NCBI RefSeq assembly: GCF_000373585.1
Contig: NZ_KB891854.1
Span: forward strand, 410,974-474,973
Source: Streptomyces sp. MspMP-M5
GTDB taxonomy: Bacteria > Actinomycetota > Actinomycetes > Streptomycetales > Streptomycetaceae
DNA: 64,000 nt
Direction: 5' to 3'
Below are positions 51,089 to 59,299 of the stretch, piece after piece. Each line of letters begins with the position of its first letter. Positions within the stretch are counted from its first letter, which is position 1. A program made the position numbers and the translations under genes. Under the pieces are notes generated by a model. That model was not told the origin of the DNA. It worked only from the letters and a program-made list of their open reading frames with translations, and searched no databases.

Positions 51089-53140
51089 TCACTTCCTGGT
51101 GGCCGCGGACTCCTTCTTCGCCGCGGCGACCGGGCCGCGCCGGACCGAGCCCGGGGCGTTCCACTCGGCGCGCTTGCGGGCGCGCTTCTTGGCGGCCTCG
51201 GAGGAGTCCAGCTGCCAGGGCACCGAGGTGACCATGACGCCGGGGGTGAACAGGAGGCGTCCCTTGAGGCGCAGCGCGGACTGGTTGTGGAGCAGGTGCT
51301 CGTACCAGTGGCCGACGACGTACTCGGGGATGTAGACGGAGACCGCGTCGCGGGGGCTCTCCCGGCGCAGCGACTTGACGTAGTCGATGATCGGCCGGGT
51401 GATCTCGCGGTACGGGGAGGCGAGGACCTTCAGCGGGACGTCGATGCCGCGCCGCTCCCACTCCTCGCGCAGGGCCCGGGTGTCGGCCTGGTCGACGTCG
51501 ACGCTGACCGCTTCGAGGGTGCCCGAGCGCATCAGCTTGGCGTAGTTCAGGGCGCGCAGGGTGGGCTTGTGGAGCTTGGAGACCAGGACGATGGCGTGGA
51601 CGCGGGAGGGCCGGACCACGTCGTCGTCGGGGGTGTCCGGGGCGGCGATCTCGTCGGCGACCCGGTCGTAGTGGCGGCGGATCGCGGTCATGGTCACGAA
51701 GAAGATGACCATGCCGAGGAGGGCCACCCAGGCGCCGTGGGTGAACTTCGTCAGGAGGACGACGACGAGGACCAGGCCGGTGAAGAAGCCGCCGAAGGCG
51801 TTGATGGCGCGCGAGCGGAACATCCGGCGGCGCTTGGCCGGGTCCTTCTCCGTGAGCAGATGGCGGTTCCAGTGCCGGACCATGCCGATCTGGCTGAGGG
51901 TGAAGGAGACGAAGACGCCGACGATGTAGAGCTGGATCAGCCGGGTGGAGTCCGCGCCGTAGAGGTAGACCAGGACGGTGGCGGCGCCGGCCAGCAGGAC
52001 GATGCCGTTGGAGAAGGCCAGCCGGTCGCCGCGGGTGTGCAGCTGGCGCGGCAGGTAGCGGTCCTGGGCGAGGATCGAGCCGAGCAGCGGGAAGCCGTTG
52101 TAGGCGGTGTTGGCGGCGAGGAAGAGGACCAGCGCGGTGGCCGCGGCCAGCACGACGAACAGGAAGCTGCCCTTGCCGAAGACCGCCTCGGCGACCTGCG
52201 AGATGACCGGGTTCTGGGTATAGCCGGAACCCAGCGGACGGCCGTGGTCCAGGAGGTCGGCGGCCGGGTTCTCGGCCATCCGGACGTGGGTGGTCATGGC
52301 CAGCGCGATGATGCCGCAGAACATGGTGACGGCCAGCCCGCCCATGAGGGCGAGGGTGGTCGCGGCGTTCTTCGACTTCGGCTTGCGGAAGGCGGGCACG
52401 CCGTTGGAGATCGCCTCGACGCCGGTGAGCGCGGCGCATCCGGAGGAGAAGGCGCGCAGCAGCAGGAAGATCAGGGCGAAGCCGGCGAGGCCGCCCTGTT
52501 CTGCGTGGATGGTGTAGTCGGCGGTGGGGGCCTTCATGGTGTCGCCGAGGACCAGGCCGCGGATCGCGCCCCAGAGGATCATGACGAAGACGCCGGCCAC
52601 GAAGACGTAGGTGGGGATCGCGAAGAGCTTGCCGGACTCCCTGACGCCGCGCAGGTTCATCACCGTCAGCAGCACGATGATGGCGATCGCGCAGAACGTC
52701 TTGTGCTCGACGACGAAGGGGATCGCGGAGCCGAGGTTCTCCACGCCGGAGGAGATGGAGACCGCGACGGTCAGGACGTAGTCGACCAGCAGGGCGCTGG
52801 CGACGGTCAGGCCCGCCTTGGGGCCGAGGTTGGTGGTGGCGACCTCGTAGTCGCCGCCGCCGCTCGGGTAGGCGTGGACGTTCTGCCGGTACGACGCGAC
52901 GACGGTGAACATCAGCACCACGACCGCGACGGCGATCCACGGGCTGAAGCTGTACGCGGAGACTCCCGCCACGGACAGGACCAGCAGCACCTCGCCGGGC
53001 GCGTAGGCCACGGAGGAGAGCGGGTCGGAGGCGAAGACGGGGAGTGCGATGCGCTTGGGGAGGAGGGTCTCGGCCAGCCTGTCGCTGCGCAGTGCGCGCC
53101 CGATCAAGATCCGTTTGGGCACGTCGGTCAGTTTGGACAC
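51089..53140 (-). CDS. APC-family transporter, KimA-like potassium importer
   Basis: 683 aa from a GTG. The N-terminal ~490 residues form 12 membrane helices (VFASDPLSSVAYAPGEVLLVL; SYRQNVHAYPSGGGDYEVATTNLGPKAGLTVASALLVDYVLTVAVSISSGVENL). A ~170-residue cytosolic USP-like domain follows (HAIVLVSKLHKPTLRALNYAKLM). This layout fits KimA/YdaO H+/K+ symporters, which bind c-di-AMP in that domain. The adjacent RCK and Kdp genes support a potassium role. A TAGCAT element 6 bases before the GTG could be the -10 of a leaderless message. Confidence 0.85.
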   Translation of the reverse strand: MSKLTDVPKRILIGRALRSDRLAETLLPKRIALPVFASDPLSSVAYAPGEVLLVLSVAGVSAYSFSPWIAVAVVVLMFTVVASYRQNVHAYPSGGGDYEVATTNLGPKAGLTVASALLVDYVLTVAVSISSGVENLGSAIPFVVEHKTFCAIAIIVLLTVMNLRGVRESGKLFAIPTYVFVAGVFVMILWGAIRGLVLGDTMKAPTADYTIHAEQGGLAGFALIFLLLRAFSSGCAALTGVEAISNGVPAFRKPKSKNAATTLALMGGLAVTMFCGIIALAMTTHVRMAENPAADLLDHGRPLGSGYTQNPVISQVAEAVFGKGSFLFVVLAAATALVLFLAANTAYNGFPLLGSILAQDRYLPRQLHTRGDRLAFSNGIVLLAGAATVLVYLYGADSTRLIQLYIVGVFVSFTLSQIGMVRHWNRHLLTEKDPAKRRRMFRSRAINAFGGFFTGLVLVVVLLTKFTHGAWVALLGMVIFFVTMTAIRRHYDRVADEIAAPDTPDDDVVRPSRVHAIVLVSKLHKPTLRALNYAKLMRSGTLEAVSVDVDQADTRALREEWERRGIDVPLKVLASPYREITRPIIDYVKSLRRESPRDAVSVYIPEYVVGHWYEHLLHNQSALRLKGRLLFTPGVMVTSVPWQLDSSEAAKKRARKRAEWNAPGSVRRGPVAAAKKESAATRK

Positions 53141-53409
53141 CCGGGAATGCTAAGGGGTCGTCAAGGCTCTCGCCCACCCACCACCCGGATGGGTATCGGC
53201 ACCCGAATGCGCCACCCTGCACAAGGCGTCCCGGCTACGCATCCACCACGCGGTACCTCCACGGCATCTGCACCGTACGGACACGGTGGCACCGTCTATG
53301 CGGGGAACCCCCGCGGGCCCGGACTTCGTGGCGGATGTCACGCAGTCCGGGCGTGTCGCGTACGGGCGCCCCGGCACCCGGCGCGCGCTCCGGCGTGCCG
53401 CGGGCGGCC
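53141..53409. other. intergenic region, nothing recognised
   Basis: 269 bases between the KimA-like gene and the two-RCK gene. It must hold the promoter of the former. I looked for a c-di-AMP (ydaO) riboswitch pattern and did not see one. Confidence 0.35.
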
Positions 53410-55434
53410 TCACTCCTCGCGCGCCGCCGGGCGCGGCCGGCGCGACAGCAGATCGCCGAGCCCCTCCCGGGTCGCCGCCACCAGCACCACGTCCTGCGGC
53501 CGCAGCACATAGCCGTCCAACTCGTCCGCCAGATGCGCCGGCTCCGGCCCGTCGCCGGTCGGCGGCGCGGCCGCCGCGGGCTCCGCCGGCGGCTCGTCGG
53601 GCGCGGAGCTGTCGACGGCCAGCACCCGCAGCCGCCCGGGCCGCAGCACCTCGCCCACCGACCGGCCCTCCAGGGCCGCGTGGCCCCGCACCTCGACCCG
53701 GGCGACCAGCAGCACCCGCCGCTCCACCGGGATCGCCCCCAGGATCTCGCGGCCCATCATCGCCCCGGCGAAGGCCGGTGCCGCCAGGAACGACACACTG
53801 CGGCTCCGGGTCCGCGCACCGGGGTGCGCCGTCCGCAGCGTCCGGTACACGGCGGCGGCGAACCCGTCGTCGAAGAGCCGCAGGGTCACCCGCAGCCGCG
53901 GATTGACCGACCGGGCGTAGAGCGCGGCCTCCAGATTGGTGGTGTCCTCGCTCGTCAGCGCCAGCAGGGTGCGGGCCCGGTCGGTCAGCGCCGCCTCCAG
54001 CACCCCCTCCTGCGTCACGTCCCCCACCACCGTAGGCACCCGCAGCCGCCGCGCCAGGGCGATCCCGCGCGCCTCCGGATCGGCCTCGATGCACACCACC
54101 GGCACCCGCATCTCGTGCAGCCGCGCCAGCACCCGTGTGCCGATCTTCCCCAGGCCCAGCAGCACCACATGCCCCGACAGACCGCGCGGTGGACGGCGCA
54201 GCGCCGACGCGCTGCGGAACGTCCCCAGCCCCTCGAACGCCGCCGCCACCAGCACCGGCAGCAGCAACAGCCCGACCAGCCCGGACAGCAGTTGCAGCAG
54301 TTTGCGCGCCAACGGGGCGTCGAGCGCCGGCTCGTTGATCGCGAACAGGTCCAGCAGCGTCAGGTACGCGGCGTGCAGCGGCGGCTCCCCCGTCGACAGC
54401 GACGCGGCCACCGCCAGCGCCAGCACCGCCCCGACGATGCCCGCCAGCGACCAGCGCAGCCGCCGGGAGAACAGCGACGCCAGCGGCGCACCCCGGCCGC
54501 GCAGCCGGCTCGGCCGCAGCGTCCGGCCCGTATAGGCGACGGTCTCCAGGACGACCCGGCCGCAGCCGCCGGCCGCAGCCGCGGTGGCGTCGTCCGGCAG
54601 CAGCACCGGCCCCTCGTCGCCGGCGGCCGCCCCCGGGGCACCGGCCGCGCCACCGGGCGGATCGCCGGGCGACGGCGACAGCAGCGCCAGGGTGCACAGC
54701 CGCCGCGCCCCCGGCGGGCCGGACTGCCCCGGCGCGCGCTCCACGGCGCGCAGCATCAGCCCGTTCGCCTCGATGACCTTGCTGGTCCCGGCCACCGCGG
54801 TGGCCACCAGCGCCGGGGCGACGGTGTCCGCATCGGACAGCACGGTGGTGGACGCATCGCCTCGCGTCGCCCCGGCGCCGTCCGCGTCACCGCTCGCCGC
54901 GACCGCCGCGGACTGGTCGAGCAACTCCTCCAGATGCTGGCCGAGTTTGCGGTTGTAGAGCCGGATGACCAGGCGCAGCCGCGGGTTGAGGCGGCGGGCC
55001 CGGAGCGCGGCGTGGATGTTCAGCTCGTCGTCGTCATGGACCAGCGCCAGCGCGCCCGCCTCCGTGACACCGGCCTCGACCAGCGCCGCGTCGTCGACCT
55101 GGGCCGCCACCTGCACCCGTATCGGCTCCGGTGGCGGCTCGCCGTCCTCCCGCGGCACCGCGGGCGGCGGCACGCCGGGCAGCGCCCCCGGACCGGTCCG
55201 CGCCACCGCCGCCGACACCCGGCCCAGCAGCGCGGAGGCCCGGCCCAGGCCGCGGGAGGCCGGCGGAACACGGGGCCGGTGCGGCTCCCGGGCGGACGGC
55301 ACGAGCAGCGTCACCCGTTCGCGGTAGACGTCCCGGAGCTCGGCGGCGAGCCGGTGGGCCAACGCGTCATCGCCGCACACCACCATGTGCGGCGCGAGAG
55401 AACCCTGTTGGGGCTGATGTGGCAGTTGTGGCAC
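53410..55434 (-). CDS. membrane protein with two RCK (TrkA-N) domains
   Basis: 674 aa. A first, degenerate Rossmann domain (VVCGDDALAHRLAAEL, residues ~15-175) precedes two membrane helices (~329-345 and ~380-399). A second, intact one follows (GHVVLLGLGKIGTRVLARLHEMRVPVVCIEADPEA, from ~421), then a TrkA-C-like end (DGYVLRPQDVVLVAATREGL). Layout recalls ligand-gated potassium channels, but the segment between the helices (PLHAAYLTLLDLFAINEPALD) lacks a TxGYG filter. Divergent from ceoB. Possibly a channel of altered selectivity or a regulatory membrane protein. Confidence 0.82.
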   Translation of the reverse strand: MPQLPHQPQQGSLAPHMVVCGDDALAHRLAAELRDVYRERVTLLVPSAREPHRPRVPPASRGLGRASALLGRVSAAVARTGPGALPGVPPPAVPREDGEPPPEPIRVQVAAQVDDAALVEAGVTEAGALALVHDDDELNIHAALRARRLNPRLRLVIRLYNRKLGQHLEELLDQSAAVAASGDADGAGATRGDASTTVLSDADTVAPALVATAVAGTSKVIEANGLMLRAVERAPGQSGPPGARRLCTLALLSPSPGDPPGGAAGAPGAAAGDEGPVLLPDDATAAAAGGCGRVVLETVAYTGRTLRPSRLRGRGAPLASLFSRRLRWSLAGIVGAVLALAVAASLSTGEPPLHAAYLTLLDLFAINEPALDAPLARKLLQLLSGLVGLLLLPVLVAAAFEGLGTFRSASALRRPPRGLSGHVVLLGLGKIGTRVLARLHEMRVPVVCIEADPEARGIALARRLRVPTVVGDVTQEGVLEAALTDRARTLLALTSEDTTNLEAALYARSVNPRLRVTLRLFDDGFAAAVYRTLRTAHPGARTRSRSVSFLAAPAFAGAMMGREILGAIPVERRVLLVARVEVRGHAALEGRSVGEVLRPGRLRVLAVDSSAPDEPPAEPAAAAPPTGDGPEPAHLADELDGYVLRPQDVVLVAATREGLGDLLSRRPRPAAREE

Positions 55435-55717
55435 ACGCCGTAGCGTGCCCTACCCGGCCGTCCCCGCGCAGCCCACCGCACGATCCGCACCGCACCGCCA
55501 CCCCGCCTGCCACAACCCCGCACCGACCGCGCCCCCTACCGCAGCCGCCGTTACGGCTACGGTTGTACCGGACCACGGTGCGGCCGGCGCTCCCGTCCGA
55601 CGCACCGGGCCGCCGTCGCAGACAGCGGCTCCGTGCCGCCGGCACATCGGAAGAGAAAGTAGTGAGCAGGGTGTTTGGGCAGGTCAGCGCGCTAGTACAG
55701 GGCACGGGGTAATCAGC

Positions 55718-56386
55718 ATGCACATCGTCATCATGGGGTGCGGTCGCGTGGGCTCCGCGCTCGCGCAGACCCTTGAGGGCCAGGGCCACAGCATCGCGGT
55801 GATCGACCAGGACCCGACCGCGTTCCGCCGCCTCGGCTCCGCCTTCGGCGGCCGCCGGGTCACCGGCGTCGGCTTCGACCAGGACACCCTCCGCGAGGCC
55901 GGCATCGAGGAGGCGGGCGCCTTCGCCGCCGTCTCCAGCGGTGACAACTCCAACATCATCGCCGCCCGGGTGGCCCGCGAGATGTTCGGCGTCGAGAACG
56001 TCGCGGCCCGCATCTACGACCCGCGCCGCGCCGAGGTCTACCAGCGCCTCGGCATCCCCACCGTCGCCACCGTCCGCTGGACCGCCGACCAGATGCTGCG
56101 CCGGCTGCTCCCGTCCGGCGCCGAGCCCCTCTGGCGCGACCCCAGCGGCGGTGTCCAGCTCGCCGAGGTGCACACCGCGCCCTCGTGGGTCGGCCACAAG
56201 ATCAGCAAACTGCAGGAGGAGACCGGCGTCCGCGTCGCCTTCCTCACCCGCCTGGGCGAGGCCATGCTGCCCACCTCCCAGACCGTCCTCCAGGAAGGCG
56301 ACCTGGTGCACGTCATGATGCGCACCGACGAAGTCGAGAAGGTCGAGGCGGCATTCGCCCAGGGCCCCGAGGAGGCGCACGCATGA
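55718..56386 (+). CDS. ceoB: TrkA-type potassium regulator CeoB
   Basis: 222 aa. Rossmann RCK_N domain MHIVIMGCGRVGSALAQTLEGQGHSIAVIDQDPTAF with GxGxxG, and a C-terminal RCK_C domain (LAEVHTAPSWVGHKISKLQEETGVRVAFLTRLGEAMLPTSQTVLQEGDLVHVM). Cytosolic NAD(H)/nucleotide-binding regulator of potassium uptake. Overlaps the ceoC start by 4 bases (ATGA). The name follows the mycobacterial ceoB/ceoC pair; the partner transporter is probably the KimA-like protein (inference). Confidence 0.9.
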   Translation: MHIVIMGCGRVGSALAQTLEGQGHSIAVIDQDPTAFRRLGSAFGGRRVTGVGFDQDTLREAGIEEAGAFAAVSSGDNSNIIAARVAREMFGVENVAARIYDPRRAEVYQRLGIPTVATVRWTADQMLRRLLPSGAEPLWRDPSGGVQLAEVHTAPSWVGHKISKLQEETGVRVAFLTRLGEAMLPTSQTVLQEGDLVHVMMRTDEVEKVEAAFAQGPEEAHA

Positions 56387-57054
56387 GGGTCGCCATCGCA
56401 GGCGCCGGCGCGGTGGGTCGCTCCATCGCCGGCGAACTCCTGGAAAACGGACACGAGATCCTGCTCATCGACAAGGCGCCCACCGCCATCTCGGTCGAGC
56501 GGGTACCGCTCGCCGAATGGCTGCTGGCCGACGCCTGCGAGATCACCTCGCTCGACGAGGCGGCCCTCCAGCGCTGCAACGTCGTGATCGCCGCCACCGG
56601 CGACGACAAGGTCAACCTCGTCGTCTCCCTGCTCGCCAAGACCGAGTACGGCGTCCCGCGCGTCGTCGCCCGCGTCAACAACCCCAAGAACGAGTGGCTG
56701 TTCAACGAAGCCTGGGGAGTCGACGTCGCCGTCTCCACCCCCCGGCTGATGTCCGCCCTCGTCGAGGAGGCCGTCAGCGTCGGCGACCTCGTCCGGCTGC
56801 TGCGCTTCAGCCACGGCGACGCCAACCTCGTCGAACTCACCCTCCCCCCGGAGGCCGCCCTGGCCGGCACCCGCGTCGGCGACGTCGCCTGGCCCGAGGA
56901 CACCTCCCTGGTGACGATCATCCGCGGCACCCGCGTCCTGACCCCCAACAAGGACGACGCCCTCGAAGCCGGCGACGAGCTCCTCTTCGTCGCCGCCCAG
57001 TCCCGCGAGGAACAGCTCGAGGACCTGCTGTCGGTCCGCCGCGACGACAGCTGA
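56383..57054 (+). CDS. ceoC: TrkA-type potassium regulator CeoC
   Basis: 223 aa; the ATG lies in the ceoB stop (ATGA) with GGAGG 7 bases upstream. Rossmann RCK_N domain MRVAIAGAGAVGRSIAGELLENGHEILLIDKAP and RCK_C part (TLPPEAALAGTRVGDVAWPEDTSLVTIIRG..., EAGDELLFVAA). Forms the second half of the CeoB/CeoC pair, likely as a hetero-oligomer that gates potassium transport. A strong terminator follows. Confidence 0.9.
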   Translation: MRVAIAGAGAVGRSIAGELLENGHEILLIDKAPTAISVERVPLAEWLLADACEITSLDEAALQRCNVVIAATGDDKVNLVVSLLAKTEYGVPRVVARVNNPKNEWLFNEAWGVDVAVSTPRLMSALVEEAVSVGDLVRLLRFSHGDANLVELTLPPEAALAGTRVGDVAWPEDTSLVTIIRGTRVLTPNKDDALEAGDELLFVAAQSREEQLEDLLSVRRDDS

Positions 57055-57077
57055 GCCGCCCCGCACGGCAAGACGGC

Positions 57078-57113
57078 GAAGGGCCCGGGAGCCACACGGC
57101 TCCCGGGCCCTTC
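57078..57113. terminator. bidirectional terminator between ceoC and the DUF3159 gene
   Basis: GAAGGGCCCGGGAGCC, loop ACAC, GGCTCCCGGGCCCTTC: a perfect 16-bp stem, 23 bases after the ceoC stop and 18 before the converging gene's stop. Confidence 0.85.
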
Positions 57114-57131
57114 GTCACACCTCGCGGCGGC

Positions 57132-57971
57132 TCAGCGGCGGTGCCGCGGCCCCTCCTGCGGCCGGTCCGCGACGGGCGGCCCCGGCGTCGCCAACCGCTC
57201 CCGCAGCGCCTCCTCCGCCTTCTCCTGCGCCTCCATCTCCGCGAACACGTCGATCGGCGCCGGCGCCTTCACCAGGAACACCCACGTCAGATAGACGGCC
57301 AGCAGGAACGGCGGGATCTTCAGCGCCACCAGCACCCATCCCAGCTGCGTGGTGTCCGCCCACCAATACAGCGGGAACAAGATCAGGCACTTGCCGAGCA
57401 GGATCAGCCCCCATGCCCAGCTCGCCTTCGCGTACGCCTTCTTCCGCCCCGGATTGCGGGTCCGCCACGAGAGGTTCTCCTTGAACACCGGGCCCAGGAT
57501 CAGCCCGATCAGCGGAACCCCCGCGAGCGTGGTGACGATGTAGGCCAGCGCCAGGCCCAGGGTGTACAGCATCCCCGGCAGGTAGAAGTCCTTGGCGTTG
57601 CCGGTCATCATCGCGAAGACCACACCGAAGGCCACCCCGAAGACACCGCTGAACGCGTGCTTGACGGTGTCCCTGCGCACCAGGCGCACCACGCACAGCA
57701 CCAGCGACACCGCCAGCGCCGCGATCGCCGAGACGTGCAGATCCTTGTCGACCGTGAAGATCGCGACGAACAGCAGCCCCGGCAGCACCGTCTCCACCAG
57801 GCCGCGCAAGCCGCCGAACGCCTCGAACAGCGCCGCCTCCGTCACCTGCCTGCCCGCGGCATCAGGGCCCGCACCGGGCACCGGCGGGGCGGTGACGGCC
57901 GGAGCACCCACCGGGTGATCGGCGGGGGCGGAAGCCTCAGGGTCAGTGGTCGGTCGGTCGAACGACGTCAC
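57132..57971 (-). CDS. DUF3159 family membrane protein
   Basis: 279 aa with about six membrane helices after a Pro/Ala-rich ~45-residue leader. Family-like segments: FGGLRGLVETVLPGLLFVAIFTV, VKHAFSGVFGVAFGVVFAMMTGNAKDFYLPGML, RKKAYAKASWAWGLILLGKCLILFPLYWWADTTQLGW. DUF3159 proteins are actinobacterial, function unknown, and are regularly found beside ceoBC. Separated from the OB-fold gene by 3 bases, so the two form an operon. Confidence 0.88.
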   Translation of the reverse strand: MTSFDRPTTDPEASAPADHPVGAPAVTAPPVPGAGPDAAGRQVTEAALFEAFGGLRGLVETVLPGLLFVAIFTVDKDLHVSAIAALAVSLVLCVVRLVRRDTVKHAFSGVFGVAFGVVFAMMTGNAKDFYLPGMLYTLGLALAYIVTTLAGVPLIGLILGPVFKENLSWRTRNPGRKKAYAKASWAWGLILLGKCLILFPLYWWADTTQLGWVLVALKIPPFLLAVYLTWVFLVKAPAPIDVFAEMEAQEKAEEALRERLATPGPPVADRPQEGPRHRR

Positions 57972-57974
57972 CGG

Positions 57975-58373
57975 CTACTCCTGTCCGAGCGGTCGCAGTT
58001 CGTACTTGGGATTGAAAAGCACCCGGCGCCCGTGACTCAGCGAGATCCGGCCCGAGGCGATGAGCTTACGGCCCGGCTCGATGCCGACGATGGAACGGCG
58101 ACCCAGCCACACCACGTCGAGCGCCGCGGAGCCGTCGAACAGCTCCGCCTCCAGCGCGGGCACACCGGCACGCGGCCGCAGCGTGACATGCCGCAGGGTG
58201 CCGGAGACCTTCACTATCTGACGGTCGTCGCAGTCGCATATGCGGGTACACCCCGTCGCCTGCGCATCCTCCTGCAGCTCGGCGGACTGCAGCTCCTCCT
58301 CGGAGGACGACAGCCTGTCGAGCATCCGGCGGAACCGGCCGGCCGGCTTCTCGGGTCGGGTCCCAGCAGTCAT
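57975..58373 (-). CDS. OB-fold nucleic-acid-binding protein
   Basis: 132 aa. The OB-fold runs from about residue 55 (RQIVKVSGTLRHVTLRPRAGVPALEAELFDGSAALDVVWLGRRSIVGIEPGRKLIASGRISLSHGRRVLFNPKYEL), resembling a tRNA-anticodon-type OB domain. A Cys-containing GCTRICDC precedes it. First gene of the operon with DUF3159. Function unknown; possible RNA or DNA binding. The ATG start has only a weak GGGG upstream, at 2 bases. Confidence 0.82.
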   Translation of the reverse strand: MTAGTRPEKPAGRFRRMLDRLSSSEEELQSAELQEDAQATGCTRICDCDDRQIVKVSGTLRHVTLRPRAGVPALEAELFDGSAALDVVWLGRRSIVGIEPGRKLIASGRISLSHGRRVLFNPKYELRPLGQE

Positions 58374-58440
58374 AACCCCAGCGTACCGGGGCCCGCGCGG
58401 CCGCCCCCACACCGCGCACCAGCGCCCGCCACCACGGCGT

Positions 58441-59124
58441 TCACCCCTCGAACCGATACCCCATCCCCGGCTCCGTGATGAAGTGCCGCGGATGCGAGGG
58501 GTCGCCCTCGAGCTTCCGCCGCAGCTGCGCCATGTAGACCCGCAGGTAGTTGGTCTCCGTCCCGTACGACGGCCCCCACACCTCCTGCAGCAACTGCTTC
58601 TGACTCACCAGCCGGCCCTGGTTGCGCACCAGCACCTCCAGCAGGTGCCACTCCGTCGGCGTCAGTCGGATGTCCCGGCCGCCGCGGTTGACCTTCTTCG
58701 CCGCCAGATCGACCGTGAACCCCTCGGTCTCCACGATCACCTCGTCGTCCGCCGGCCCCGTCGGCTCCGCCCGGCGCACCGCCGCCCGCAGCCGCGCCAG
58801 CAGCTCGTCCATCCCGAACGGCTTGGTCACATAGTCGTCCGCCCCCGCGTCCAGCGCCTCGACCTTCTCGTCCGACGTCTGCCGCGCGGACAGCACCAGG
58901 ATCGGCACCCGCGACCAGCCGCGCAGCCCCTTGATGACCTCCACCCCGTCCATGTCGGGCAGCCCCAGGTCCAGGACCACGACATCGGGATGGCGGGCCG
59001 CGGCGAGCTTCAAGGCGGTGGCCCCGTCCGGGGCCGCGTCCACCTCGTACTTGCGCGCCTTCAGGTTGATCACAAGGGCGCGCACGATCTGCGGCTCGTC
59101 ATCAACCACAAGCACCCGGTTCAC
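58441..59124 (-). CDS. kdpE: response regulator KdpE
   Basis: 227 aa from a GTG preceded by GGAG 7 bases upstream. Receiver (VLVVDDEPQIVRALVINLKARKYEV, phospho-acceptor in VVVLDLGLPDMDG, Lys in YVTKPFGMDELLARLRAAVRR) and an OmpR-type winged helix (RLTPTEWHLLEVLVRNQGRLVSQKQLLQEVWGPSYGTETNYLRVYMAQLRRKLEGDPSHPRHFITEPGMGYRF). That C-terminal sequence is characteristic of KdpE. Follows kdpD by 175 bases. Its usual target, kdpFABC, is not in the window. Confidence 0.94.
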   Translation of the reverse strand: MNRVLVVDDEPQIVRALVINLKARKYEVDAAPDGATALKLAAARHPDVVVLDLGLPDMDGVEVIKGLRGWSRVPILVLSARQTSDEKVEALDAGADDYVTKPFGMDELLARLRAAVRRAEPTGPADDEVIVETEGFTVDLAAKKVNRGGRDIRLTPTEWHLLEVLVRNQGRLVSQKQLLQEVWGPSYGTETNYLRVYMAQLRRKLEGDPSHPRHFITEPGMGYRFEG

Positions 59125-59299
59125 TGGCGTTCTCCTCGCGGTGTCGGTCGCCGGCGGGCCCCGCCCGCCGGCCAAGTCGTGAGTCCGGCCGGTACCGCCC
59201 GGCCGGCGTCCTGGCCCCCTCTCGGGCCGCGCGGCGGACACGTACCGTCACCGGAACGCGGCCGGATCCCGCCGCAGGTGCCTGCGCCGTGGCCACGAC

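Noticed and set aside
53141-53409. Possible c-di-AMP (ydaO) riboswitch upstream of the KimA-like gene
   Set aside because: Expected from the gene context, but none of the conserved riboswitch blocks could be recognised by eye.
57115-57696. 193-codon minus-strand frame overlapping the DUF3159 gene
   Set aside because: Same strand but shifted frame within the DUF3159 gene, Gly/Ala/Arg-rich; the DUF3159 frame has clear membrane helices and family motifs.
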